A stretch of DNA of 64,000 nucleotides from JBKEDC01 sp047975205 (GTDB taxonomy: Bacteria > Bacteroidota > Bacteroidia > Bacteroidales > Prolixibacteraceae), in NCBI GenBank assembly GCA_047975205.1, contig JBKEDC010000012.1:186001-250000 (forward strand), read 5' to 3'. The first letter of the stretch is position 1. Each line of letters starts with the position of its first letter. The position numbers and the translations under genes are program-made. Positions 7,718-16,658 of the stretch are shown here, piece after piece. The notes under the pieces are model-generated. The model saw only the letters and a program-made list of their open reading frames with translations, did no database searches and was not told where the DNA came from.

Positions 7718-7822
7718 CTTATTCGAATTTTCCATCAAACCATAGTAAATCATCATTTTTGATTACAAATATTCTATATATTTATGTATGAATTAAATTA
7801 TCACTTATTGATAGAATAAAAT

Positions 7823-9040
7823 ATGAGAGGATTATCTGAAAGTACTGCTTGCCTAATCACTGGGCTAATCATAGTAATCGACATACTTGCTTATTTTGCT
7901 ATGATTAAAAACCTCAGCCTTTTCAAGAAACATTCAAATAGAAACAGGTTTACGTTTATTTACTTCCTGTTATTTGCGGTGTATATCGGATTATGGTTTT
8001 TCACTATGGCTCGTCCATCAGCTATACGCAATGCGCAAAATTACGGCCTATTTTACGTTGTAACAGCCTATACAACACTTAATCTGTTTTCTAAAAGTTT
8101 GGTGTGTATAGGTTTCTTGATAGCTCAATTGCTTTTAAAATTCAGACAGAAATATGCTTCTAAAGTTATTATAAACGTTTCTTTTATTTTATCAGCAGGG
8201 TTAGCTTTGACTATAATCTACGGAATATTCATAGGAAAACGAACCATTACCACGGAGAAAGTTGATATAAGTTTTGAAAATCTACCCACACAATTAGACG
8301 GCACAACCATAATCCATATTTCAGATTTTCATTTAGGGTCTTTTAATAGTACGGCAACCCTAAATAGATGCGCCAAGATAATCAACAATTTAAATGCGGA
8401 TATACTTGTGTTTACTGGAGATATGGTGAATAATTTTGCTAGTGAGATGAACGGTTTAGAGGAACCACTAAAGCACATGAATGCTAAACATGGAAAGTAT
8501 GCAATATATGGTAATCATGATTACGGAGACTATTCTAATTGGAATACACTTAAAGACAGGAAACAGAATTTTATTCAAATCGGTAATAATATTGTAAATG
8601 CCGGATTTACATTATTAGATAATGATAACGTGAAAATCCAAATTAAAGATACTTGTTTATACCTTATCGGAGTCCAAAACTGGGGGAATGAACCCTTTCC
8701 AAAATATGCAGACTTCACTAAAGCAAGTGGGAATATCTCTCCAACTAATGCATTTAAAATATTACTTACTCACGATCCTGCTCATTGGGAACATGAAATC
8801 GTGTCTCACACAAATGTGTCGCTAACCTTATCCGGGCATACTCATGGCGGACAGCTTGGGATTAGTTTTGCAGGTATAACTTTAAGTCCGATGTATTTTA
8901 TAGAGCATCTTTGGAATGGGTTATATGAAGCCGGAGAGCAAAAGTTATATGTTAACCGTGGATTTGGTTGCGTTGGCTTTCCGGGACGCATAAATATGCC
9001 TCCGGAAATTACATTAATAACCTTGCGAAAAAAGAAATAA
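7823..9040 (+). CDS. Membrane-anchored metallophosphoesterase
   Basis: Calcineurin-like phosphoesterase of the YaeI/YkuE type. Residues 1-140 contain about four membrane segments; the catalytic domain follows. Metal-binding motifs appear in order: ISDFHLGS (Asp168, His170), TGDMVN (199-203), YGNHDYG (GNHD 230-233), LTHDP and SGHTHGGQ near the C-terminus. The domain probably faces the periplasm or cytoplasmic face of the inner membrane. Relatives include UDP-diacylglucosamine hydrolases and lipid phosphodiesterases, but the substrate is not readable here. It stands alone, facing the minus-strand gene at 9103, with a 14-bp palindrome TATCAATATTGATA (9048-9061) between them. Confidence 0.85.
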   Translation: MRGLSESTACLITGLIIVIDILAYFAMIKNLSLFKKHSNRNRFTFIYFLLFAVYIGLWFFTMARPSAIRNAQNYGLFYVVTAYTTLNLFSKSLVCIGFLIAQLLLKFRQKYASKVIINVSFILSAGLALTIIYGIFIGKRTITTEKVDISFENLPTQLDGTTIIHISDFHLGSFNSTATLNRCAKIINNLNADILVFTGDMVNNFASEMNGLEEPLKHMNAKHGKYAIYGNHDYGDYSNWNTLKDRKQNFIQIGNNIVNAGFTLLDNDNVKIQIKDTCLYLIGVQNWGNEPFPKYADFTKASGNISPTNAFKILLTHDPAHWEHEIVSHTNVSLTLSGHTHGGQLGISFAGITLSPMYFIEHLWNGLYEAGEQKLYVNRGFGCVGFPGRINMPPEITLITLRKKK

Positions 9041-9102
9041 TGTTAAGTATCAATATTGATAAAGGATGAAAATTTTATTACTATCTGATATTTTGTAGAG
9101 AT

Positions 9103-11973
9103 TTAAATGCCATATACATCAACAGAAAGGATAAACTCAAATTTAAAAGAATGCATATTAGGTAAATACATTGTTCTTAACCCCATGGTTATAGGTGTAG
9201 GCAATCTGAGAAAATAGCCATCAGTATACACTTCCAAACCGTATGATTTTAAGTTATCAGAAATCTTAATGGTTTGAGTAGGAAAGCTTTCAGCTAAAAC
9301 CTCAGAATTATATCGTGAATAGTCAAAAAAAGCATTTGCCCTCACACGTTGAAAATAAAATAGCTTTCCCATACTCCAATCCGGATAGCATAGTGGAAAT
9401 GCATAATTCACTCTGATAGTGGCTAGCTCTTTCGTATTAATCGAGTTATATCCTCTAGCTATTGGAATGAAGTCATTAAACATATTCAAACGCTCTTTAT
9501 CCCTCCATTGATAGCCAGAAAAGAGTTTAAATCCGTCGTAATGAAATAAGCCGGGGAAGTAAAAATCAGATGCCACAGAAAACTGCCTACCAAAATCATC
9601 TAAGTTTTTAAAGCTATTTACAAAGTTAAACTGTAGAACCTGTCCCCATTTGTTTTGCAAGTCTAATTCTGATTTACGTAATACATTTGACAAATACAAC
9701 TGATAAGTCAACGCGTTATTATTACATATAATAGGAGAACTTTCTGATGGGTTGAAAGCTTTTGATAAACTATAGCTTATACTTGGCTGGATGGATTGAC
9801 TGTATTTTCCGGTATTAAATTTTAAGGGAAACCCGATTGAGGAAGATAGCTTCAACTCGTTCCATTGCGCACTCGTATATTCAGACCTTAAATCATCATC
9901 GGATATAGCGTACTTTAGATTTCTTCCACCATAACTTGCTCTTAGTTTAATAGTAGGAAACCATCCGATATATTGGTAGTTTAAGTATGCTTTTCCTCTA
10001 TCTTCACTTAAATTATATAAGTAACCAAAATCAGTAAGAGCTGTACCTAATTTGTTTTGAGACTGAAATGATATGCCGGGTAACGTCACGCTGTAGTTTT
10101 CAATATCAGTAGCAGCAGGAGCCCAGCTATGAATATTTATAGCATGCGGAAATTTCCGATAAGGTTTACTTTTCATCCTTGTTGTATCTAATTTAGAAAA
10201 GTCAACTAAGCTTTTCTCTTGATTGGCTAAACAATCAGCAAGTGCATTAGATACTACTTTTTGTTTAGCATTACCTACCTGTTTATATGCTAATTCGTTA
10301 TTAACAGCTTTAACTAATTTATATCCATCCGAAGTGTAATTTGCATAATCAAGATGATTATCCACTTTGCTTCCATAGTCAGCTCCAAATTTAGCTTCTG
10401 TTAACTGATGAATGCTATTTGATGGCAAGTTAAGTTCATAAATATTATCAATTCCGCTCTTCGCAGATGTAAATATTAGACTGTTCTGACCATATGATAA
10501 ATTTCTCATATCATAATGGACAATATCTGTTAGATACTGTATCTGATTGTCTTTTAGATTGAATGATGCAATATATTTTCCACCTACACCTAAACCTATA
10601 AAGTAGATTTTGTCATCGGAAGCGTCCCATACAGGTGAAATAATATAATCATTATGAGGTAGCTGTATTTTCTTAACTAGCCTTCCGTTGGTGGTATTAA
10701 ATATTTGAATTTCATATTTACCTTGTTGAGAAGCTGCCACAGCTAGAAACTTATTGCCACTAAAACTTACCGCCGGACTTGATAGGTTATCTTCAGATGA
10801 AAATACTCTCTTCTCTCTAGTTTCTGTATTGTAAATAATTGTTTTAGTATGATCAGCATGAGTCCATCGAATATTAGGACGAGATTCATTCCAAATTAAT
10901 AAATTCCCTTGGGCGGAAAAAGATCCGGTGACAATGCTTCCCGGAGTATATAATATTTCTTCTCGACTATCTGATAATCGAACTATTCGAGTAATATCTC
11001 CTCTGCTTTTACGTACAGCAACTACGCTTCCATCTCCTAGATGGTCAATGTATCGATAATTAGTATATGAGTTTAAATCTGATAGCTTGTATTTCTCATA
11101 TGGAGTAAGCTTTAAACTGTCTATCTCGGCTTGCCATTCTTTTTCATATTCAGCCCAAAGTTGCGTATAAATTTTTTCTTTCGTTTGTCCGGTAATACTT
11201 TTCATAACCTTATTCATCGGAGATATATAGTAAGGTCTTTTTGCTATATTATGGAGTACTTTTTCCCACACGTCAGCTCCATATTTGGCTCGAACACCTC
11301 CTGTAAACCACCAACCGAAAGCATAACGATTGGGTATGTAATCTTTATACGATCCCATTGTAATTTTATCATAACTTGCAGCTCCTTGTTCTAAAAGTTG
11401 AGCTTTATTCTCCATGAGAAAAGACGGATTCCTACCACGTCCGGATTCTGTGAGTGCAGTTTCTGTTACAACTGCATCTCCTTCCATAAACCAGAAAGGT
11501 AAATAGGCCCCCATGACCAAGGCTGTTCCTTGCTCCCCAAACAGAAACTTTATAATGAATGGGAGTTCTTGTTGAATTTTACTTATCTGGACAACATGTC
11601 GATATTCGTGTACAGCCAACTGACTCAACCACTCTTGGGCATACATATCTTGGTGAGGCGTAGGATAAATTTCCATTCGATTAGGAGCTGTAGCCACCAT
11701 GCCATTTGAGTTTACAGTATGAGAATGCAATACAATTGAGATTTTTTTCGGAGCAGTTCCCAATGATTGATAACCTAAATTATACGTCTGTTTTAACATG
11801 GCTGCAAAACGCTTTGCCTGAACTTCATAATCTTCCGGATATATCACTTGAAAATCTTTCTCATTAATTTGCCGCCACTTTATGTTACTTGGATCGGAAC
11901 CGGTAGTAAAATATTGAGAAAAAGCAACATGCGAAAAGCACAACAATATAATTAAAAAGAAAATTCTTTTCAT
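9103..11973 (-). CDS. Exported HExxH protein with beta-propeller and C-terminal outer-membrane beta-barrel
   Basis: A 956-residue protein with a signal peptide (1-19, cleavage near AFSQ). An N-terminal alpha/beta domain contains His122-Glu-Tyr-Arg-His126 and a downstream WFMEGDAVVTETAL segment (Glu164 or Glu171), the arrangement of gluzincin metallopeptidases. About residues 290-560 resemble TolB/WD40-like propeller blades with repeated short beta-strands. The last 350 residues are amphipathic, aromatic-rich strands (FQSQNKLG, GYQWRDKERLNMF, GLEVYTDGYF, final strand FKFEFILSV) like a surface-antigen-type outer-membrane barrel. This suggests an outer-membrane protein carrying a peptidase-like domain. 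It follows lpxB by 25 bp on the same strand. I do not recognise a named family; proteolysis is inferred from the motif only. Confidence 0.7.
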   Translation of the reverse strand: MKRIFFLIILLCFSHVAFSQYFTTGSDPSNIKWRQINEKDFQVIYPEDYEVQAKRFAAMLKQTYNLGYQSLGTAPKKISIVLHSHTVNSNGMVATAPNRMEIYPTPHQDMYAQEWLSQLAVHEYRHVVQISKIQQELPFIIKFLFGEQGTALVMGAYLPFWFMEGDAVVTETALTESGRGRNPSFLMENKAQLLEQGAASYDKITMGSYKDYIPNRYAFGWWFTGGVRAKYGADVWEKVLHNIAKRPYYISPMNKVMKSITGQTKEKIYTQLWAEYEKEWQAEIDSLKLTPYEKYKLSDLNSYTNYRYIDHLGDGSVVAVRKSRGDITRIVRLSDSREEILYTPGSIVTGSFSAQGNLLIWNESRPNIRWTHADHTKTIIYNTETREKRVFSSEDNLSSPAVSFSGNKFLAVAASQQGKYEIQIFNTTNGRLVKKIQLPHNDYIISPVWDASDDKIYFIGLGVGGKYIASFNLKDNQIQYLTDIVHYDMRNLSYGQNSLIFTSAKSGIDNIYELNLPSNSIHQLTEAKFGADYGSKVDNHLDYANYTSDGYKLVKAVNNELAYKQVGNAKQKVVSNALADCLANQEKSLVDFSKLDTTRMKSKPYRKFPHAINIHSWAPAATDIENYSVTLPGISFQSQNKLGTALTDFGYLYNLSEDRGKAYLNYQYIGWFPTIKLRASYGGRNLKYAISDDDLRSEYTSAQWNELKLSSSIGFPLKFNTGKYSQSIQPSISYSLSKAFNPSESSPIICNNNALTYQLYLSNVLRKSELDLQNKWGQVLQFNFVNSFKNLDDFGRQFSVASDFYFPGLFHYDGFKLFSGYQWRDKERLNMFNDFIPIARGYNSINTKELATIRVNYAFPLCYPDWSMGKLFYFQRVRANAFFDYSRYNSEVLAESFPTQTIKISDNLKSYGLEVYTDGYFLRLPTPITMGLRTMYLPNMHSFKFEFILSVDVYGI

Positions 11974-11998
11974 TCGAAGTCTAATTTATATTCGGAGC

Positions 11999-13123
11999 TT
12001 ATGCTTTTAATTTTTGAACGATCAGTTGAGCTGCCTTTGCAGAGGCTCCGCCTCCACCCAATATGTCTGATAGTTCTTCATAAGCATTCATCATTTTAGT
12101 CCGATAAGGGATGTCTGTGATAATTCTATTAAGCTGCTCATGAATATTACTACTCGTACAAAAATGCTGAAGTAACTCTGGAACAGCCATACGCTTTAGG
12201 ACGATATTAACAAGTGACACGAATTGAATACCCAATAGCCATTTCCCGACATAATATAAAGGCATACCGCCTCCCATACGATAACAAACCACTTGAGGAC
12301 ACTTTAATATAGCAGTTTCCAGAGTTACAGTACCTGATGCAACTACTGCTAAATCAGCCATTTGTAAAGTTTCATAAGTCTGTTCTCTGATAAGAGTTAC
12401 TTTATATCCTTTGATTAATGAGGTGTAAATATCCTCGTCAATATTTGGCGCCGTTGTAACTAACAGTTGATGTGTATCTATCGATTGTGTAGCTTCTAGC
12501 ATTTTAGGTAATAATGATCTTATCTCCTGCAACCTGCTGCCCGGGACTATAGCCAGTATAGCTCTGTTATCTAAATGATTCTGTTGTTGAAAATCTACTA
12601 AACTTAACTTTATTTTTTTTGCAAATACTGCATCCATCACCGGATTACCAACATAATTGACATTCATATTATAGTTGGCAAAGAAGTCAGTTTCAAAGGG
12701 AAATATCGTAAACAATTCATCTATTAAGATTCTCATTTTTTTGATTCTACCCTTTTTCCATACCCATACCTTAGGCGAAATATAATAATATACTTTTATC
12801 CCCAACGTCTTAGCATATTCAGCCATTTTTAAATTGAAACTCGGATAATCTATTAAAATCAAGACATCCGGCATAAACTCTTTAATGCTCTTTTTACACA
12901 AATCAAAGTTATTCTTTACTTTGCCTAGATTCATAAGCACGGGAATAAATCCCATGAATGCCATTTCTCGATAATGACGGAGAAGTTTCATCCCGGCAGA
13001 CTCCATCAGTTCACCACCTAAACCTTCTATTTGGGCACTACTGTCTCTTAGCAATAGTTCTTTTATAAGGTTAGATGCATGCAAATCACCTGAAGCTTCG
13101 CCTGCAATAAAAAAATATTTCAT
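11999..13123 (-). CDS. lpxB: Lipid-A-disaccharide synthase
   Basis: GT19 glycosyltransferase joining UDP-2,3-diacylglucosamine with lipid X to form the lipid A disaccharide at the inner membrane. The 374 residues begin MKYFFIAGEASGDLHAS, the family signature; further motifs are YYISPKVWVWKKGR near 115, PGSRLQEI near 214 and ASGTVTLE near 263. It confirms a Gram-negative envelope. It precedes the HExxH-barrel gene (25 bp) and follows rimO at a distance of 212 bp, a gap in which I see only a short hairpin (CCAAATgcgaATTTGG). Confidence 0.95.
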   Translation of the reverse strand: MKYFFIAGEASGDLHASNLIKELLLRDSSAQIEGLGGELMESAGMKLLRHYREMAFMGFIPVLMNLGKVKNNFDLCKKSIKEFMPDVLILIDYPSFNLKMAEYAKTLGIKVYYYISPKVWVWKKGRIKKMRILIDELFTIFPFETDFFANYNMNVNYVGNPVMDAVFAKKIKLSLVDFQQQNHLDNRAILAIVPGSRLQEIRSLLPKMLEATQSIDTHQLLVTTAPNIDEDIYTSLIKGYKVTLIREQTYETLQMADLAVVASGTVTLETAILKCPQVVCYRMGGGMPLYYVGKWLLGIQFVSLVNIVLKRMAVPELLQHFCTSSNIHEQLNRIITDIPYRTKMMNAYEELSDILGGGGASAKAAQLIVQKLKA

Positions 13124-13335
13124 TCTTGCACTTCTAATTTGATGGGCTAAGTTAAGAATATTATTGACATATGAGAGATACGAGCTTTAATACTCTATTG
13201 CATAGATTCCAGAGCCAAATGCGAATTTGGAGATGTTTTTTCTCAAAAAATCAAATACTTTCTTTGCTTTCGAGAAAAATAAAGATGGGATATCTAAAAC
13301 CGAAACAAAGATTTGTTTTTAGCAATGCTTATGAT

Positions 13336-14631
13336 TTATACCAGCCTTGCAAATAAATCAAAGTCTATAGCATCAACAATTTCAACAACCTGAAAGTCTC
13401 CTACTTTAATCTGATTATCTTTCTCTAAAAGTACTTCACAATCAACTTCCGGAGAATCGTATTCTGTTCTTGCTATAAAAAAATCTTCATCTTCTCGATC
13501 AACTAATACACGAAGTGTTTTTCCAATCAAACTATAATTAAATTTCGCTGATATTTCTTGTTGAATTTCCATTAATTCTTCAGCGCGAGCATCTTTAATT
13601 TCTTGGGGTATATCATCCTCATAATGCCTTGCAGCATAGGTATCATCTTCATTAGAATAAGCAAAAACGCCCATACGTTCCATCGGATATTCTTGAATGA
13701 ATCTCTTTAATTCCAAATAATCTTCTTCAGTTTCTCCCGGGTGTCCTACTAAATAAGTCGTTCGTAAAACAATACCCGGAACTTCTTTCCGAATAGTATC
13801 AATAAGTTCAATCGTTTGCTCCCTATTAATACCACGATGCATGGTCTTAAGCATTGAAGTTGTGGCATGCTGCAGTGGAATATCTAAATAGTTAGCCACA
13901 TTATCATTTTCTCGTATTACACGTAATAAGTCCATTGGGAATCTTGCAGGGTGCGTATAATGCAGGCGAATCCATTCCAAACCATCAATTCCGGCTAGAT
14001 TTTCAACTAACTCAGCTAATTTACTTTCTCCGTATAAATCAATACCGTAGTATGATAAATCTTGAGCAATAACCAAAAGCTCTTTCACGCCGCTACTGAC
14101 TAAACGTTCAGCCTCAGCCAATAAGCTCTCCATACTTCTGGATACATGCTTTCCTGTGAATTGAGGAATAGCACAAAATGAACATTTGCGATTACAGCCC
14201 TCGCTGATTTTTAAATAAGCAAAATGAGATGGAGTAGTCTTTATACGATGATAAAACTTATCATCATAAAATTCAGCATTCAAATCATTCAATATAGCTT
14301 TAAAGTCAAATTTACCGTAATATTTATCAACTTCCGGCATTTCAGCTTGCATCTCTTCTTTGTAACGACCCGATAAACAGCCCATAACTAAAAGTTTATC
14401 TAAATCTCCATTTCTACGAGCATCAACAAAGTTCAAAATTGTGTTTATCGACTCTTCTTTAGCATCAGCAATAAAACCACAAGTGTTTAGTATTACAATA
14501 TTTGCATCATCATCAGTAGAATCATGCACAACCTCATAACCATTAAGATTGAGTTGATTTAAAAGCATTTCTGAATCTACTAAGTTCTTAGAACAACCTA
14601 AAGTAATAATATTTATTTTCGATTTATTCAT
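13336..14631 (-). CDS. rimO: Ribosomal protein S12 methylthiotransferase
   Basis: Radical-SAM methylthiotransferase that modifies the conserved aspartate of ribosomal protein uS12. The 431 residues have the UPF0004 domain with cluster cysteines Cys13 (LGCSKN), Cys51 (NTCGF) and Cys85 (MGCLSGR), then the radical-SAM motif Cys146-x3-Cys150-x2-Cys153 (EGCNRKCSFC) and a C-terminal TRAM domain from about 370. The short spacing and LGCSKNLVDSE are RimO-like rather than MiaB-like. It follows ftsY, with a GC-rich stem-loop between them. Confidence 0.96.
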   Translation of the reverse strand: MNKSKINIITLGCSKNLVDSEMLLNQLNLNGYEVVHDSTDDDANIVILNTCGFIADAKEESINTILNFVDARRNGDLDKLLVMGCLSGRYKEEMQAEMPEVDKYYGKFDFKAILNDLNAEFYDDKFYHRIKTTPSHFAYLKISEGCNRKCSFCAIPQFTGKHVSRSMESLLAEAERLVSSGVKELLVIAQDLSYYGIDLYGESKLAELVENLAGIDGLEWIRLHYTHPARFPMDLLRVIRENDNVANYLDIPLQHATTSMLKTMHRGINREQTIELIDTIRKEVPGIVLRTTYLVGHPGETEEDYLELKRFIQEYPMERMGVFAYSNEDDTYAARHYEDDIPQEIKDARAEELMEIQQEISAKFNYSLIGKTLRVLVDREDEDFFIARTEYDSPEVDCEVLLEKDNQIKVGDFQVVEIVDAIDFDLFARLV

Positions 14632-14651
14632 ACCTAAGCTATATGCAAAAC

Positions 14652-14673
14652 GAGGCGCATTTTAGCGCGCCTC
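14652..14673. terminator. Stem-loop between ftsY and rimO
   Basis: GAGGCGC (14652-14658) pairs with GCGCCTC (14667-14673) around an 8-nt loop. On the minus strand it is followed by GTTTTGC, a weak U-run, so it may partly terminate ftsY transcription or act as a processing signal before rimO. Confidence 0.45.
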
Positions 14674-14699
14674 TATAAAAAATATTTTTCTAATTTTAT

Positions 14700-15650
14700 C
14701 TATGAGAATAGAGAGTTTACAAATTCTGTACGATTGAATATTTGTAAATCACCTATTTTTTCACCGATACCAATATATTTTACCGGAATTTTGAATTGGT
14801 CGCTAATTCCGATTACTACCCCACCTTTAGCTGTACCATCGAGCTTAGTTAATGCTAAAGCTGTGACTTCCGTAGCTAAAGTAAACTGCTTAGCTTGCTC
14901 AAAAGCATTTTGTCCGGTTGAGCCATCTAACACTAATAAGACTTCATGTGGAGAATTAGGCACAACTTTTTGCATTACTTTTTTAATCTTTGAAAGCTCA
15001 TTCATTAAATTCACTTTATTGTGCAAACGACCGGCAGTATCAATAATAACAACATCTGCACCTTGGGCTTTAGCTGAATTTAAGGCATCAAAAGCTACTG
15101 ATGCAGGGTCTGAACCCATATTTTGCTTAACAATGGGAACATCAACACGTTCTGCCCAAACGTTTAGTTGATCAATAGCTGCGGCTCGAAATGTATCGGC
15201 AGCACCAAGTACTACTTTTTTCCCGGCCTGCTTAAAATTATAAGCTAATTTTCCTATTGTTGTTGTTTTGCCAACACCGTTAACACCCACAACCATTATA
15301 ACATAAGGATCATCACCTTTTGGCAAGTCAAAATCAGAAACATCAGCCGAATTATTTTCTGCTAACAACTCAGCTATTTCTTCTCTTAATATTTCATTAA
15401 GTTCTGATGTGCTAACGTATTTATCTCGTTTAACACGCTCCTCTATTCGTCGAATAATTTTTATGGTGGTATCTACCCCCACGTCAGAGGTTATTAACAC
15501 TTCCTCCAAGTCATCCAATACTTCATCATCGACCGTAGTTTTTCCGGCTACTGCTCGATTCAGTTTTTGAAATACGTTTTCTTTAGTTTTAGATAAACCT
15601 TTGTCTAGGTCTTCCTTTTTAGATTTCGAGAAAAAGTCAAATAGTCCCAT
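14700..15650 (-). CDS. ftsY: Signal recognition particle receptor FtsY
   Basis: SRP GTPase that docks ribosome-SRP complexes at the inner membrane for co-translational insertion. The 316 residues lack the long acidic A domain of E. coli, as is usual in this phylum. GTPase motifs are GVNGVGKTTT (122-131), DTFRAAA, DTAGR and TKLDG, followed by GIGEKIGDLQIF. Basic and amphipathic N-terminal residues (FDFFSKSKKED) suit membrane binding. It lies downstream of the ribosomal protein operon, past a strong terminator at 15.75 kb. Confidence 0.96.
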   Translation of the reverse strand: MGLFDFFSKSKKEDLDKGLSKTKENVFQKLNRAVAGKTTVDDEVLDDLEEVLITSDVGVDTTIKIIRRIEERVKRDKYVSTSELNEILREEIAELLAENNSADVSDFDLPKGDDPYVIMVVGVNGVGKTTTIGKLAYNFKQAGKKVVLGAADTFRAAAIDQLNVWAERVDVPIVKQNMGSDPASVAFDALNSAKAQGADVVIIDTAGRLHNKVNLMNELSKIKKVMQKVVPNSPHEVLLVLDGSTGQNAFEQAKQFTLATEVTALALTKLDGTAKGGVVIGISDQFKIPVKYIGIGEKIGDLQIFNRTEFVNSLFS

Positions 15651-15743
15651 AAAAAGTAGTATTTTCTGTGGTCTAATATAAGCAAAATATTCATTATCTT
15701 ACCTATCGTACAACGATGAACAAAAATATAAATATTAGAATAT

Positions 15744-15770
15744 AAAAAAAGCCTCCCACAATAAGGAGGC
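15744..15770 (-). terminator. Intrinsic terminator after the rpmB-rpmG-DUF4295 genes
   Basis: On the minus strand GCCTCC (15770-15765) pairs with GGAGGC (15756-15751) and is followed by seven T residues (15750-15744). It lies 23 bp past the DUF4295 stop codon. Confidence 0.75.
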
Positions 15771-15792
15771 CTTTTATATCGTATAGTGTTAA

Positions 15793-15945
15793 TTACTTTT
15801 TGAAGTAATCGTTTACCATTTCGTTAGGAACAACACCTTCTTTGAAAGTGTATGCACCAGTTTTATCAGACTTAGTTACTTTGATTACTTTTGCATAACC
15901 TTTACCGGCTCCTTTTTGCAAAGATGCTACTGCTTTCTTAGCCAT
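15793..15945 (-). CDS. DUF4295 small basic ribosome-associated protein (50 aa)
   Basis: A 50-residue lysine-rich protein, MAKKAVASLQKG at the start and NDYFKK at the end. It matches the DUF4295 family found beside rpmG in Bacteroidota. My recollection is that a protein of this kind was seen as an extra large-subunit protein (called bL38) in a Flavobacterium ribosome structure; I cannot confirm that from the sequence. It follows rpmG by 8 bp and ends before a strong terminator, so it is the last gene of the operon. Confidence 0.85.
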   Translation of the reverse strand: MAKKAVASLQKGAGKGYAKVIKVTKSDKTGAYTFKEGVVPNEMVNDYFKK

Positions 15946-15953
15946 AATTCAAA

Positions 15954-16136
15954 TTATTTAATTTCTCTGTGAAGGGTTACTTTTTTCAAGTTTGGATTGT
16001 ATTTTTTCAACTCCAAACGTTCTGTAGTATTTTTACGGTTTTTCATGGTAATGTAACGAGAAGTCCCGGGAACACCTGTTTCCTTTTGTTCCGTACATTC
16101 CAAAATAACCTGTACTCTATTTCCTTTTTTAGCCAT
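15954..16136 (-). CDS. rpmG: 50S ribosomal protein L33 (bL33)
   Basis: The 60 residues begin MAKKGNRVQVILEC and contain the family core GTSRYITMKNRKNTTERLELKKYNP. Only one cysteine (Cys14) is present, so this is the zinc-free form. It is located 12 bp after rpmB and 8 bp before the DUF4295 gene, the normal gene order in this phylum. Confidence 0.96.
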   Translation of the reverse strand: MAKKGNRVQVILECTEQKETGVPGTSRYITMKNRKNTTERLELKKYNPNLKKVTLHREIK

Positions 16137-16148
16137 TTCGTTAGATTA

Positions 16149-16391
16149 TTAGATTAAATTAATATAACCTTTTGCTTTTGCATCTTTTATTGCTACAGCC
16201 AATCCTTTTTTATTGATTGTACGCAAACCATGAGCAGAAACAATTAATGTCACCCAACGATCTTCTTCAGGAAGATAAAATTTCTTCTTGAATAAGTTTG
16301 GGCTAAAACGACGCTTAGTCTTTCTATGAGAGTGAGAAACATTGTTCCCAACCATCGCCTTCTTTCCAGTTATTTGACAAATTTTAGCCAT
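16149..16391 (-). CDS. rpmB: 50S ribosomal protein L28 (bL28)
   Basis: The 80 residues start MAKICQITGKKAMVGNNVSHS and contain TKRRFSPNLFKKKF, typical for bL28. First gene of the three-gene ribosomal operon. The 267-bp region upstream, shared with the divergent CPBP gene, is AT-rich; I could not settle its own promoter. Confidence 0.96.
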   Translation of the reverse strand: MAKICQITGKKAMVGNNVSHSHRKTKRRFSPNLFKKKFYLPEEDRWVTLIVSAHGLRTINKKGLAVAIKDAKAKGYINLI

Positions 16392-16623
16392 TGTCTTTTT
16401 TTGTTATTACAGAATCACACGTTTTTCAAACAGTTTGCAAAATAAAGACTTTTCTTTGAAAGATTCAAATAGTTAGGCAATAAATTTCAAATATTTTCAA
16501 TTAGCATCTATTGAAGACATTTGTTTCACACAATTTACTACCTTAATCTTTTCTTTGCACAACGCTATCTCGTACAAAAATACAAAAAGTATTAAATATG
16601 CCTAGTTTAGACTCACCTTTTTA

Positions 16624-16631
16624 TAGATTTG
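16624..16631 (+). promoter_or_regulatory. TAnnTTTG box of the CPBP protease gene
   Basis: TAGATTTG ends 28 bp before ATG 16659. No good TTG element is seen at the -33 position. Confidence 0.4.
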
Positions 16632-16658
16632 TAGCATTAAAAATGGTAAAATCAATTT

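Larger units (their letters stand above)
6939..7822. other. 884-bp gene-free, strongly AT-rich divergent intergenic region
   Basis: No convincing protein gene on either strand. It holds the XRE promoter and palindromes at its left end, a further TACAAATGTA at 7380, a 17-codon hydrophobic micro-frame at 7440-7493 that I do not trust, and the tandem palindromic repeats at 7570-7717. It separates the minus-strand XRE gene from the plus-strand metallophosphoesterase. I see no clear TAnnTTTG box for the latter. Confidence 0.6.

Noticed and set aside
9048..9061. 14-bp palindrome TATCAATATTGATA between convergent genes as a terminator
   Set aside because: All-AT-rich short palindrome with no T-run; too weak to call.
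13171..13356. 61-residue plus-strand frame between lpxB and rimO
   Set aside because: Overlaps the 3' end of rimO, no family resemblance, no promoter or conserved start.
14734..15171. 145-residue plus-strand frame inside ftsY
   Set aside because: Exact antisense of the conserved GTPase domain; composition is what a reversed coding strand gives.
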